In this document: positions 1 through 9,473 of the stretch, in pieces
Layout of the letters: each line of letters opens with the position of its first letter
How positions within the stretch are numbered: position 1 is the stretch's first letter
Assembly: GCF_002998295.1 (NCBI RefSeq)
Contig: NZ_CP027226.1
Span: 868,001 to 932,000 of the forward strand
DNA: 64,000 nt
From: Fastidiosipila sanguinis
Lineage (GTDB): Bacteria; Bacillota; Clostridia; Saccharofermentanales; Fastidiosipilaceae
Reading direction: 5' to 3'
Notes under the pieces: model-generated
What the model was told of the DNA's origin: nothing
What the model saw: only the letters and a program-made list of their open reading frames with translations
Databases searched by the model: none
Made by a program: the position numbers and the translations under genes

Positions 1-178
1 TAACTTGACCTAGACCTTGGTGTTGGAAAGTCTTACGCAAAATAGCAACATCTTCACTAATAGAAGATTTAGCAGCACCATATCTTGTTGTAAAATCTTT
101 TAATGTAAATAATTTATGCGGATTCTGCACTAAAAGTGCTGTCATATCGACTAAGCGTTCACTACGTTTAAAATTCAT
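1..178 (-). CDS. purR: Purine operon repressor PurR, N-terminal part (cut by window edge)
   Basis: The 59 visible residues begin MNFKRSERLVDMTALL and continue through the phrase AAKSSISEDVAILRKTF. This closely matches the winged-helix N-terminus of Bacillus-type PurR, where the SSISED helix is hallmark sequence. Family knowledge: PurR represses purine synthesis and salvage genes and is released by PRPP binding to its C-terminal phosphoribosyltransferase-like domain, which lies outside the window. The ATG at 178 is the only plausible start. The gene stands apart from the cobalamin genes, separated by about 150 bp with no clear gene. Identification is by memory of the family, but the match in this conserved region is strong. 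Confidence 0.88.
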   Translation of the reverse strand, partial: MNFKRSERLVDMTALLVQNPHKLFTLKDFTTRYGAAKSSISEDVAILRKTFQHQGLGQV

Positions 179-325
179 TCTGCTCACCTATACATATTTT
201 TGATTGCTCAAAATTGATTATTGTTCGTATTCTACACTATTATTTCTAATTTTGCTCTATATTTATTCAGCAGTTGAGAATAATTTTTATTTTTCTTGAA
301 CAATTAGGTGAATAAGCACTTGAAC

Positions 326-943
326 CTAAATAATTTCCTGCAAGAGGTTACCCTGGCCAAGTTGGTCTAAGGAATTAATATCATAAATATGCAGATTGCC
401 CTGATAGAAATAAATATCCCAGTATCCTGTATCAGTTTCTAAAAATCTATTACTTAAATCTCGTAGCACACCGTTATGCCCTATAATAAATAAATTATCT
501 AAGCCCTCATGTAAGGATGTTTTAATCGCATCTACAAAAGCAGCATTAATTCTCTCTTTGAAATGTAAATATGATTCAGCACCTTCCGGTTGAAAATTAA
601 TAGCGTCTTCTATATAAGCCCACCATTCGTCAGGATATTTAGCCTCAATCTCATCTGCATCGAGCCCTTCCCAACGGCCAAAACTTTTTTCTCTAAATCT
701 AGGATCATGTATTACTTCTGCAGTATAAGCATTTGCTTCAGTTATAATTTGAGTTGTTACCATGGTTCTTTTAACAGCACTTGTATAAATCTTATCCGGG
801 ATAAAGTTATTTTGTTCTAGCTTCCTTGCTAAGTCCAGAGCCTGCTCTTTTCCCAACGCAGTTAAATCAGGGTCCAATTCACCGTAGAATTTCTTTCCCA
901 CATTCAAAGTTGTTTGACCATGTCTTGCCATAACTAAACGCAT
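326..943 (-). CDS. cobC: Histidine phosphatase, probable alpha-ribazole phosphatase (CobC-like)
   Basis: This is a 205-aa protein of the phosphoglycerate-mutase-like histidine phosphatase family. The catalytic RHG is at residues 7-9, a conserved acidic site lies in FREKSFGRWEG (about 83-93), and the second catalytic His is at 156 in IIGHNG. Length is normal for the family. On sequence alone it could be any small phosphomonoesterase. Its position 31 bp downstream of cobS on the same strand makes removal of the 5'-phosphate from alpha-ribazole phosphate or adenosylcobalamin-phosphate, the last step of nucleotide loop assembly, the likely role. The start ATG at 943 has AGGAGT upstream. The family is certain; the substrate is inferred from context. 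Confidence 0.78.
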   Translation of the reverse strand: MRLVMARHGQTTLNVGKKFYGELDPDLTALGKEQALDLARKLEQNNFIPDKIYTSAVKRTMVTTQIITEANAYTAEVIHDPRFREKSFGRWEGLDADEIEAKYPDEWWAYIEDAINFQPEGAESYLHFKERINAAFVDAIKTSLHEGLDNLFIIGHNGVLRDLSNRFLETDTGYWDIYFYQGNLHIYDINSLDQLGQGNLLQEII

Positions 944-974
944 CTATTATTACTCCTATACTTTTCCGCAAAAA

Positions 975-1784
975 TTATAAAATCAAGTGAATATAATTAA
1001 TCACATTATTGATTATTAATAAGGCTAAAACAAAGACAACATTAACAATCTGACATGTAGCACCCAGAGTATCTCCAGTCATTCCATTAATCTTTTTGTG
1101 CACGAATAATTTATAACCGTACAATACTAGACAAGTAATTAGATATGCAACTATTGCTTTCCATGAGAATATTAGGGGCATTATTACTAAGCTTAAAACT
1201 TGAGAGATTATTATCTGATATTTAGGGATATTTTCAGAAATTTTACCTTGTCCCTGCTCGTTAGCATACTTGTAATTCCAGTGCATAAAAGCCATACCTG
1301 CTTTAGATACCATATAAATACCGGCAACATATATAGCAGCTGGAATAATATTTCCTAGTTGAACAATAGCATTTGGCATAAATAATTGAGTTAGAAGTTC
1401 TTTTAAAGCAAAGAAAAACAACATAACATAGGATATAAGAGCAACTGTACCGAAACTACCTATCCTAGAATCTCGCATAATCTCTTTCATTCTTTCTGGA
1501 CTTCTACCTGAGAACAAACCATCAGCAGTGTCAGCTAAACCATCAAAATGCAAAGCTCCGGAAATCATCGCATCCATTACAATTAAAATAACTACAGAAA
1601 TTTCTAATGACTTCAATAAAAATAAACTCAATCCAAAAATAATTCCCAGCAAGCCACCATAGATCAGACCAAAAATCGGCAAGAACCATATACTATTTTT
1701 AAAAGTTTTCTCAAAATCTTTAAATTCATATTTTATAGGTATTCTAGTAAAAAACAGTAGATATACCATGAAACCATCTAGCAT
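975..1784 (-). CDS. cobS: Adenosylcobinamide-GDP ribazoletransferase (cobalamin synthase)
   Basis: This 269-aa polytopic membrane protein carries the family signature LHFDGLADTADGL (residues 79-90), followed by DSRIGSFG (105-112). These are the acidic metal-binding and substrate segments of CobS/CobV. Several hydrophobic helices span the length, as expected for an integral membrane enzyme of about 250 aa. It joins adenosylcobinamide-GDP with alpha-ribazole or its phosphate to give adenosylcobalamin (phosphate). It lies between the PurM-like gene and the cobC-like phosphatase on one strand, so the three probably form one late-cobalamin operon. The start at 1784 is preceded by GGGAG. Confidence 0.93.
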   Translation of the reverse strand: MLDGFMVYLLFFTRIPIKYEFKDFEKTFKNSIWFLPIFGLIYGGLLGIIFGLSLFLLKSLEISVVILIVMDAMISGALHFDGLADTADGLFSGRSPERMKEIMRDSRIGSFGTVALISYVMLFFFALKELLTQLFMPNAIVQLGNIIPAAIYVAGIYMVSKAGMAFMHWNYKYANEQGQGKISENIPKYQIIISQVLSLVIMPLIFSWKAIVAYLITCLVLYGYKLFVHKKINGMTGDTLGATCQIVNVVFVLALLIINNVINYIHLIL

Positions 1785-1850
1785 TTTATTTTCTCCCTGC
1801 TTAGTTAATTCTTATAGTAACTAATTCTAGTTAAAATCAACTTTTCCCTA

Positions 1851-2600
1851 TTAAACTAATCTTCCAATTACTCTCGCTTCTTTTTCTTTAAAACGCTCAA
1901 GTAAGGTGTCAGCTATGCTCTTTTCTACTGCCACCAACACAGTAGTTGCGGGGCCGGCAGATTTAATTAGATCCGAGTTGCCAATTAAATTTTCTTCCAA
2001 TTCAAATTTCAAATTATTGCACTCAGCTAAAGTCTCGGCTTCATACAGAATTCCTCTAGATCCTACAGGAACAATCTCTCTAACTGCAGAGATGTCTCTT
2101 AACTGTTTAACATCTTCGTATTGGATCATTTTGTCCTCAAATTCCAGGACTTCTGGTCCAACGGACCTCCTACCAATCTGTATAACCAAATTATCCGCTT
2201 CAGCACGCTGGATTAAAATCTCTTTATTCAAAACTTCTCCTACTAGAAGTACTGATACACTAGTCATAGAAGTCGGCATATTCTCTTCTGTACTACCATT
2301 TTGCAAAATCTCTGGATACCCAGCTAAATCAAGTTCTGATTGTATACCCTCTAACATCGCCTGACCTGTAGGATTAATCTCATTTCCGATTAAATTGAAT
2401 GTCATAGTAGGGTTCGTATTGACTGCTAATAATTCCAATAGAGCAACTCTAAGACAGTACCTTGCTGTAAGTTCTGGTGATACATTTAGATAATCTGAAG
2501 GCTTTTCACCACTGCTCGAGGAAGTATCACAGGAAAAAACTAAGCTCTTCTCCCCCAAATCCATAACCGTTAGATCTCTATATCTTTTAGTATTTTGCAA
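1851..2600 (-). CDS. PurM/AIR-synthase-like protein, possible alpha-ribazole kinase
   Basis: This 249-aa protein starts with TTG; GGAGGT sits at good spacing and no upstream ATG fits better. The middle contains NGSTEENMPTSMTSVSVLLVGE, which resembles the nucleotide-binding turn of the PurM/ThiL/HypE (AIR synthase-related) fold. It is first in a row with cobS and a cobC-like phosphatase. Inference: Bacillota that lack CobT can phosphorylate salvaged alpha-ribazole with a kinase (CblS), and a PurM-like ATP-using protein beside cobS would fit that reaction. I cannot confirm orthology, so the function is a suggestion. It could also be an uncharacterised AIR-synthase-like accessory protein. Confidence 0.55.
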   Translation of the reverse strand: MQNTKRYRDLTVMDLGEKSLVFSCDTSSSSGEKPSDYLNVSPELTARYCLRVALLELLAVNTNPTMTFNLIGNEINPTGQAMLEGIQSELDLAGYPEILQNGSTEENMPTSMTSVSVLLVGEVLNKEILIQRAEADNLVIQIGRRSVGPEVLEFEDKMIQYEDVKQLRDISAVREIVPVGSRGILYEAETLAECNNLKFELEENLIGNSDLIKSAGPATTVLVAVEKSIADTLLERFKEKEARVIGRLV

Positions 2601-2639
2601 GTTGCTACCTCCAGGATAATATGCATTTGTTTACATTCA

Positions 2640-2669
2640 TTGATAAAACAATTCGTATTTTTATATTAT
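2640..2669 (+). promoter_or_regulatory. Sigma-A-type promoter for the lipoprotein gene
   Basis: TTGATA (2640-2645) and TATTAT (2664-2669) are separated by 18 bp. They lie 35 bp before the ATG of the plus-strand lipoprotein, in the divergent gap with the PurM-like gene. Confidence 0.55.
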
Positions 2670-2703
2670 ACTGAAGTTACAATTAAATGTTAAAGGACTA
2701 AAT

Positions 2704-3630
2704 ATGAAAAAATTCAAACAAAAAATAGCATTGGTATTAATATTATCCGCCAGCTTAATGATTTCTGCATGCAATACAAGAACTGGAGCTGAGATCGATG
2801 GTACTTCAGAAGGAGCTAATGAAATGAGTACTTCTGATTCTATGGAGGACGAAAACACCCATAAATTAACAGTACCTAATAAGAGCTCTAAGGATGCTAC
2901 AGATAAATCCACGAAAACAACTGCTTCTAAATCAGATAAACCTGGTCTAACAGAGAGAAACAATACTAAAGACTCATCTGAAAAGTCTAATGAATCTGAA
3001 AATTCCCAAAAACTATCAAACAACTCAGTAAATTCTGAAGATAGTAAAGCAAGCAAAAGTAGTTCAAACAGTAATTTATCAAATAATGAAGATAATAAAA
3101 ATACTGAAAAACCAAAAGATAGTTTAAGCTCTCAAAACAAGTATGATTTTACAGGTATTAAACTTGGGGCAAAAAATTTTAAACTACCTTTTTTCACAAA
3201 AGGTCTAATTGACCTAGGTTACGAGAGTACAAAAGCTGGTGAACTAGAGCAATATAGTTACGCTGTAGGTGTACCTTTCGTAAACAGTGAAGCTAGTGAC
3301 GACATCGTTATTGTTGACATCATTAATCTTGAAGAAAAAGCTAGATCTGTAGACTCAGCACCTGTTTACTCTATTACAATTACTAACAAAGGAGTTTTCT
3401 CAGATATGGAATTAAGTAATGGTGTTAGGTTCAAATCAAAAGAAGATGACATTATCCAAGCCCACGCTAATGAATATAGCGATGTTGCTCGAATTAGTAG
3501 TAATAATAATGAAACTATTATTAGATTTAATTCTACAGAAAATAAAGATATTAATATTGAATATACTCTTGTAGATTCTGAGCTGATTAAAGTGAAAATT
3601 ACTACTGATAAATTCTTAGCTCCACAATAA
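2704..3630 (+). CDS. Secreted lipoprotein with Ser/Asn/Lys-rich linker, unknown function
   Basis: This 308-aa protein has a Lys-rich N-terminus, a hydrophobic core and a lipobox LMISAC with the lipidated Cys at residue 23, so it should be anchored to the outer face of the membrane. Residues about 25-140 are a low-complexity Ser/Asn/Lys/Asp/Glu linker. The C-terminal 165 residues look folded, alternating beta-type hydrophobic and polar stretches (for example YSITITNKGVF), and contain no motif I recognise. It is a monocistronic gene with its own promoter and a terminator shared with the convergent surface protein gene. A substrate-binding or wall-contact role is possible but unsupported. Confidence 0.75.
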   Translation: MKKFKQKIALVLILSASLMISACNTRTGAEIDGTSEGANEMSTSDSMEDENTHKLTVPNKSSKDATDKSTKTTASKSDKPGLTERNNTKDSSEKSNESENSQKLSNNSVNSEDSKASKSSSNSNLSNNEDNKNTEKPKDSLSSQNKYDFTGIKLGAKNFKLPFFTKGLIDLGYESTKAGELEQYSYAVGVPFVNSEASDDIVIVDIINLEEKARSVDSAPVYSITITNKGVFSDMELSNGVRFKSKEDDIIQAHANEYSDVARISSNNNETIIRFNSTENKDINIEYTLVDSELIKVKITTDKFLAPQ

Positions 3631-3644
3631 TTGAATCGCATAAT

Positions 3645-3684
3645 AAAATACTCTTGGAACTTTTATAAAGTCCAAGAGTATTTT
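3645..3684. terminator. Rho-independent terminator between convergent genes
   Basis: A perfect inverted repeat, AATACTCTTGGA (3647-3658) with its complement at 3671-3682, extends by two A-T pairs and is followed on the plus strand by a T tract. It ends the lipoprotein transcript and may also stop the opposing surface-protein transcript. Confidence 0.85.
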
Positions 3685-3742
3685 TAACTTCTATTGTTTC
3701 TAAAATAAACAAAGTTCATTTGAAGATTTGCACTTAAGTTAA

Positions 3743-5845
3743 TTAATCTTCACGTCTTTTTCTAACTGCTAACATCGCTCCTGCTACTGCTAATAAGAGT
3801 AATGATACTCCCATTGATATCTCTACTCTCTCACCTGTGGTTGGTGGTACTTTTGGAGTAGTTGTAGGACTGCTTACAGGTTTTGTACCACTTGTTGTCG
3901 GAGCAGTTGTGCCAGTTGTAGAGCTTGTAGTAGGTTCTGTGGTTGTAGTTGAGGTTGTTACCTCTGTTGTAGATGTTGAAGTTGTTGCTTCAGTAGTGGT
4001 TGTTGTAGTAGTTGGAGTAGGTTTATTTTCAATGGTAAATCCATCTTCTGCATTTCCACTAATTTTACTATCGTATCCTGTGATGTCTTTTTCTTTTACA
4101 GAGTACTCTAGTTCTACTCCATTATTTTCTTTTGGAAGATTTTTAAATACAGTTTTCCATTCTGCTTTTGCATCTATTGTTCTTGTTTCTACAACAAATT
4201 CTTCATTTGAACCTTTTAGTTTAGCTATCAACTGAACTTCGATAGATTCTGGTCTAGTTTTATCTTTATTGTTATTATCATCCCAGACTTTACTTACTGC
4301 TATTTCAGTTAAGTCATTTTCTACACCAAATGTTACAGTACCGTTAGATCCAATACCACCACCTCTGGTTGCTGATTTATTTCCAGAGATAATTACTTTG
4401 CCTAGTTTTTTTGCTAGATCATTTGCTTGTTCTGCTGTGTGTAAAGCCAACTTCTGATCATGTTCTGTTAATGTTCCTTTATGATCTTCTAGTTTAAGAA
4501 ATGAGTTATCTTCATTTTGCCATCTATATGGATTTCCACCAAGCATTCTATCTGCTATTTCATATTCAGGATTACCTGCATGACCACCGTATTCTTTAGG
4601 ATTTGTATTACTATATATATAAACTTCATTTCCTAATTCACTTGCATTATTGCCATATAGAGCAACTCCATTAGTTACATAAACTTTTGTCAAAGATACA
4701 GGACAAGATGCATACCCTGCTCCATCAAAATCAGAATAGTTATCTGTAACTATAGCATTTCTTAAATATAGTTCTCCATTATAAAAATTAAATCCAGGTC
4801 CAAACCCATTAACATAAATACCTCCACCACCAAAAGCATGATTCATTTTACCAGTGCCTTGCATAGTGTTATTAGTAATTCGACCAGAATTTATATATGC
4901 TTTATTCCTATAGCTAGAATATCCTGCTTGTATGAATATTCCACCACCACAAGCACCAGATTCATTAGAGTCTATAGTTCCACCATCCATGTTTAGTGTA
5001 TTATTTCCATCTGTAGTAGCACCTTGAGAACCTATGGCAATTCCACCACCAGTTTCTTGAGAATAATTATTTTGCACTACAGCATTGCCTGAAATATTAA
5101 GAACCCCTACATTATCGACACATATTCCACCACCGGAAGCAGCATAGTTTGTTGAGCTTTTTGTTACTAACCCAGATAGAGCTTCATTATTCTCAATCAC
5201 ACCACCTGTAAAGTTAAATGTGCCTCTTTTTTGGACAGATACACCACCACCAAATGTAGCATTATTGTTTTTTATGATACCTGAACTCATATTCAAAGTA
5301 CCAGAATTTACAAAAACAGCTCCACCCTTGGTAGATCTGTCAACATTCTCACCAGTAGCAATTTTATTATTTTCTAAAATTGTATTTTCACCTATATTTA
5401 ATGTTCCTATTACCTCTATAAGAGATTCTTTACTGTCTGTTGCATTTTCACTATTACCATTTATTGTGATATTAGTTAATGTAGAACTACTTTCTTTCTT
5501 AACTCTAAAAAGATAATTATTATAATCACTTGCTCTATAAACCTTAGCATTAGTTCCTTTTAGAGATATATCACCTTCTAAATCAACAGTCCCAGAAATA
5601 TAGATATTTTTTATATTTAAATCATCGCTTGCCAACTCTTTAGCTTTAGCAAAAGTCTTGACCGCAGTGGCTGTACTTTTACCATCATTATCATCATTTC
5701 CTGCTTTGCCATCTAGATAAATTTCACCAAAAGCTTCTGCTGTACCTTGAGCCTCTGCATTAAGAGTAGTACTGCCAAAAACTAGCAATAAACCCAAGAC
5801 AACAGATATGACAGAAATCAAACTGTACTTTTTAATCTTACTCAT
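3743..5845 (-). CDS. Cell-wall-anchored surface protein: beta-helix repeats plus Cna-B domain
   Basis: The best start is the ATG at 5845 (MSKIKKYSLI), with GGGAGA nine bases upstream; an in-frame ATG 45 bases earlier lacks a site. The resulting 700-aa protein has a signal peptide (about 1-33) and a long run of parallel-beta-helix-like repeats rich in Gly-Gly, Asn and terms like NNxATxGGG (about 80-480). A Cna-B-like domain follows (about 505-595, ending YSVKEKDITGYDSKI), then a Thr/Ser/Pro-rich wall-spanning linker. The sorting signal is PPTTGE, a hydrophobic segment and RKRRED. The signal is a variant of LPXTG with Pro in place of Leu. Probable adhesin or matrix protein; the ligand is unknown. 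Confidence 0.85.
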   Translation of the reverse strand: MSKIKKYSLISVISVVLGLLLVFGSTTLNAEAQGTAEAFGEIYLDGKAGNDDNDGKSTATAVKTFAKAKELASDDLNIKNIYISGTVDLEGDISLKGTNAKVYRASDYNNYLFRVKKESSSTLTNITINGNSENATDSKESLIEVIGTLNIGENTILENNKIATGENVDRSTKGGAVFVNSGTLNMSSGIIKNNNATFGGGVSVQKRGTFNFTGGVIENNEALSGLVTKSSTNYAASGGGICVDNVGVLNISGNAVVQNNYSQETGGGIAIGSQGATTDGNNTLNMDGGTIDSNESGACGGGIFIQAGYSSYRNKAYINSGRITNNTMQGTGKMNHAFGGGGIYVNGFGPGFNFYNGELYLRNAIVTDNYSDFDGAGYASCPVSLTKVYVTNGVALYGNNASELGNEVYIYSNTNPKEYGGHAGNPEYEIADRMLGGNPYRWQNEDNSFLKLEDHKGTLTEHDQKLALHTAEQANDLAKKLGKVIISGNKSATRGGGIGSNGTVTFGVENDLTEIAVSKVWDDNNNKDKTRPESIEVQLIAKLKGSNEEFVVETRTIDAKAEWKTVFKNLPKENNGVELEYSVKEKDITGYDSKISGNAEDGFTIENKPTPTTTTTTTEATTSTSTTEVTTSTTTTEPTTSSTTGTTAPTTSGTKPVSSPTTTPKVPPTTGERVEISMGVSLLLLAVAGAMLAVRKRRED

Positions 5846-6015
5846 ACCAAAAATTCTCCCTTTTCCTCTACCAATTTCATATTCAATCAATATTAATTCA
5901 ATACAAAATCAATTAAATAAATTATTCATTAACGAAAAACAAATTATATCATAAATTCTATTTCTTCAGGGAAGAATAAATTAGGGAAACCCTTTAACTA
6001 TCAAGAAAAACTAAC

Positions 6016-9000
6016 CTAAGCCACCTGTAAACTAGAATTAATTTTATTCACAATCTCAACTAATTCTTTTATTTGTTGAATATTTTGTTGGAACACCACA
6101 GAAATACTACCAATGCTCTTGAATGGCTCCTCTTGGAATTGTTTTACTTCGAGATAGCCATTATTCTCGAAATATTGCATAAGTACACGCATGAACTCTG
6201 TTTGATCTCTATTCAAATCGTAAGTATCTAAGAATTCAGCAAAGGCTTTTTGCACAGCTTCTTTGTCCAGACCTGTAATCTCACGGATTAATTGAGCTAT
6301 AGGCTTCTCTCCATAGTAGGACTTATAATCCTCCGCAGTACCCAAATCATGGAATAATACATTTTCTATTTCGCTTAGATCAGCTGAACTTATACTCTCA
6401 TTATTATAAATTTTCTGAATTACAGGATTGGTACTCTGCTCTCTAATATATGCTTCTACCTTATCTCTATAATTACCAAGATTAAGCGTTTGATACATTG
6501 GCGTTTCATCTTCACTAATCTTCAAGAACTCATCTTCTAAATTTATTTCATACCATTTAGGTTGAGTAAATGGGATAAGCTGCACCAAGTCTCTAATCTC
6601 TTCACGTATCTTCTCTAATTTTATTACAGATGCATTTTCCCAGAAACTTTCGTCCAACAACTCTTTAATGGTCTCTGCTTTTGCTTGTACCTGTGGTATA
6701 TTTCCTAGGCTGGATAAAGCACGTGCAATTGTTATAACTGTATTAACTGCTCTTGTTGGCACACGGTCTAACAAAACCCCAACTTCTATAAGTTCCATTA
6801 ATAGATCGAATCTCTGTACTACCTCCGCATCAGAGCTCGCATGTATCAACGGTGCAATATGTTCTTCTAACTCTGCTGTATCTAATAGACCAATGCTTTG
6901 CCAATTCAATTTCTCTTTATACTTAACTACATATTGTAAGTGTTGACGTACACGGAAGTTCTCTTCATCTAGTTTGATAATTTCACCAAGTACTTCTCCT
7001 AATAATTTCTCTCTTAACTCTACATATTCTTTTTCATCTTGATAGACTAATGCACTTAACTCTTTGATTAAATCTACTTTTACAAGGAATAATCTCTCGG
7101 TCAAAGATCTACCTATCTTGGTATTGTCATCCTTGGTCGCTACTCTGAAGTATTCGAAGTTAGATGCATAGTCAAATATCAAGAAGTATTCTTTGTCTTG
7201 TCCTGGTCCTAGTAAATCCTTACACAGTCTAGTACCTCTACCTACCATTTGCCAGAACATGGTCTTGGAGCGAACTTTCTTAAAGAAAACTAAATTTTGT
7301 ACTTCTGGTACATCAATACCGGTATCTAGCATATTTACAGAAATTGCTATCTGAGGGAGCTTGTCTTTTACCGAGAATCTATCGATTAAATCCTGGGCAT
7401 AATTAACGTTATATGTTATAACAGCTGCGTAATTAGGACCTTTCTCAGGATAAAGCAAATCGAAGCGTTCCTTAATTAAGTCTGCATGTCTCTGATTCTG
7501 GGCAAAAACTATAGTCTTGCCTATGTCATTACCACTTGAGGTTCTCAATCCATGCTCCATGAAATGCAAAATGACTTTGTCTATAGTATCTATATTAAAT
7601 ACCCAGTTATTAATGGCAGAACCTGCAATCTCAGAACCCACCTCATCGGCGAAAGTATCTTCGAACAACTCCTGCTCTTCTGGACTCAAGTCATCATATT
7701 TAATACCATCAACCGGGAATTTAAGCTCTGCTTCTACCGTCCTATAATCTACCAAGTAACCTTCATTAACAGCCTCTTCTAAATCATAGGCAAATGTAGG
7801 TACCCCATTCTCTAGGTTGAAGATCTCGTAGGTATTCCTATCTATATCTTCTCTAGGTGTAGCAGTGAGTCCTAGTATCATGGAATCGAAGTAATCAAAA
7901 ATCGCCTGATACTTCTTGTAGATACTTCTATGTGCTTCATCTATAACAATTAAATCGAAATGTCCGACAGAGAAAATTCTATCTTCCTCATCGTTTCTCA
8001 TATTGTCTATAGCGTTCATCATGGTTGGATAAGTGGAGAAAATCATTCTCGCAGTTTTTGGATCATTATCGGCTCTATTACTCTCAGTGAGATTTGCTAC
8101 TGTTAGTTCTGGCAAAAGCTTATTGAAGTTTCGCATTGCTTGCTTAACTAGCGCAGTCCTATCTGCTAGGAAAAGTATATTCTTCGCCCAGTTTGCTCTA
8201 GTCAATACATCTACTATTGATATAGCAGTTCTAGTCTTACCGGTACCTGTTGCCATAACCAATAGGGCATCTCGCTTATTCTGTGAAAAAGATTCCAAAG
8301 CTGAATTAATCGCCAGTCGCTGATATGGTCGACTTGCAATTTCTGTATTAATTCTAACTCTGCTTAATGGACTCTTGATCTTACGCCTATCGATTAAGCG
8401 TTGTAAATCATCTTGGGTATAGAAGCCTGATACCTTTCTTCTACTGACATCATCAGTGAACCACATGCTAAAACCATTAGTAATAAATATAAAAGGTCTT
8501 CTACCAAATTGTTTCTCAATTAGTTCTGCATAAAGTTCTGCTTGGTGCGCTCCGACGTTTGGATCTTTTTGGGTGCGTTTAGCTTCTACTACTGCCAGAG
8601 GTAGACCGTCTTTTCCATACAAGACATAATCTGCGAAACCTTTCTCTGCATGATTAGGCATGCCTTTAAGTTCTAGCTCTTCCTCGACATTTTGTCCAAG
8701 CTTCCAGCCTGCCAAAGCTAAATCCACGTTGATAAATTCTTTTCTGGTTATTTCTTCTGTAATTGGGTCTAGCTTGAATGGAGCATGGTGGATAGTTTCT
8801 GCTTGTTGACGTTTCTCTGTCAGCTCTTCTTGGACAGTGTCATCTGCTTCTTCACGAACTTCAGCAAGAGATTTAGTATTATCTACTTTAGCTTCTGCTA
8901 CTAGCTTTTCTTTCTCTAAAGAATTTAGTCTCTCAAGAAGTTTCTTGGCGGTTGGGACTTTGTTCTCGTCAAAAGTCCTCTCCTGATAATTATCCCCATA

Positions 9001-9372
9001 GCTATAATCTATCCATTGGATAAATTCAAAAAGGTTTCTCAAGGAGGTCATGGCAGTACTCTGGTTGATTTTACCAGCGTTATGAGCAGCATTGTTTCCT
9101 GCTTTTACGATAAAGCGAATTGTATGCAAAACATCTTTACCAACTATATCGACAAAGGTGTAGTCGTTTATTAAAGCTGAGAGTCTATCGTCATATGGTA
9201 AATGTAAATCCATATCGTATTTATACATCCATTTGACAGCTAATTCTAAAGCTCTCCGGCTCATAATGCAGGTGCTGACTGTACTAGATAGCATGGCTTG
9301 TTCAGCATCTACGCAGGCTCTAGAGAACTCTTGGTAGTCTGTCTCTTTTAGTAAGAACTTGAAGTTTGACAT
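6016..9372 (-). CDS. hsdR: Type I restriction enzyme, R (motor/nuclease) subunit
   Basis: This 1118-aa protein has an N-terminal DUF4145-like helical segment (about 1-130) and a PD-(D/E)xK nuclease with the ExK in VVEAKRT near residues 260-265. A superfamily-2 motor follows, with Walker A ATGTGKT near 372-380, DEAH near 473 and the C-terminal helicase lobe (VFAQNQRHAD, QMVGRGTR). An EcoEI-type helical C-terminus completes it. HsdR cuts DNA after translocation when bound to the M2S1 complex. It is downstream of hsdS on the same strand, with an AGGAGG site before the ATG. All motifs look intact, but with hsdM broken the enzyme should lack its partner in this allele. Confidence 0.95.
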   Translation of the reverse strand: MSNFKFLLKETDYQEFSRACVDAEQAMLSSTVSTCIMSRRALELAVKWMYKYDMDLHLPYDDRLSALINDYTFVDIVGKDVLHTIRFIVKAGNNAAHNAGKINQSTAMTSLRNLFEFIQWIDYSYGDNYQERTFDENKVPTAKKLLERLNSLEKEKLVAEAKVDNTKSLAEVREEADDTVQEELTEKRQQAETIHHAPFKLDPITEEITRKEFINVDLALAGWKLGQNVEEELELKGMPNHAEKGFADYVLYGKDGLPLAVVEAKRTQKDPNVGAHQAELYAELIEKQFGRRPFIFITNGFSMWFTDDVSRRKVSGFYTQDDLQRLIDRRKIKSPLSRVRINTEIASRPYQRLAINSALESFSQNKRDALLVMATGTGKTRTAISIVDVLTRANWAKNILFLADRTALVKQAMRNFNKLLPELTVANLTESNRADNDPKTARMIFSTYPTMMNAIDNMRNDEEDRIFSVGHFDLIVIDEAHRSIYKKYQAIFDYFDSMILGLTATPREDIDRNTYEIFNLENGVPTFAYDLEEAVNEGYLVDYRTVEAELKFPVDGIKYDDLSPEEQELFEDTFADEVGSEIAGSAINNWVFNIDTIDKVILHFMEHGLRTSSGNDIGKTIVFAQNQRHADLIKERFDLLYPEKGPNYAAVITYNVNYAQDLIDRFSVKDKLPQIAISVNMLDTGIDVPEVQNLVFFKKVRSKTMFWQMVGRGTRLCKDLLGPGQDKEYFLIFDYASNFEYFRVATKDDNTKIGRSLTERLFLVKVDLIKELSALVYQDEKEYVELREKLLGEVLGEIIKLDEENFRVRQHLQYVVKYKEKLNWQSIGLLDTAELEEHIAPLIHASSDAEVVQRFDLLMELIEVGVLLDRVPTRAVNTVITIARALSSLGNIPQVQAKAETIKELLDESFWENASVIKLEKIREEIRDLVQLIPFTQPKWYEINLEDEFLKISEDETPMYQTLNLGNYRDKVEAYIREQSTNPVIQKIYNNESISSADLSEIENVLFHDLGTAEDYKSYYGEKPIAQLIREITGLDKEAVQKAFAEFLDTYDLNRDQTEFMRVLMQYFENNGYLEVKQFQEEPFKSIGSISVVFQQNIQQIKELVEIVNKINSSLQVA

Positions 9373-9473
9373 TGTCTGCTGTGGACCTCCTTTCTGTGTG
9401 TTTGTTTATATGTGAACTTTTTGTTGTTTGTTTTCCTTAGGTTTTCTGTGGTTAGTTTTTCTTATCCTTTATT

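Noticed and set aside
3837-4235. Long Val-rich plus-strand frame opposite the surface protein
   Set aside because: It is the antisense shadow of the Thr-rich wall linker codons; no site or family support.
5846-5890. Start of the surface protein at the upstream ATG
   Set aside because: It adds 15 charged residues before the signal peptide and lacks a ribosome site, whereas the ATG at 5845 has GGGAGA at good spacing.
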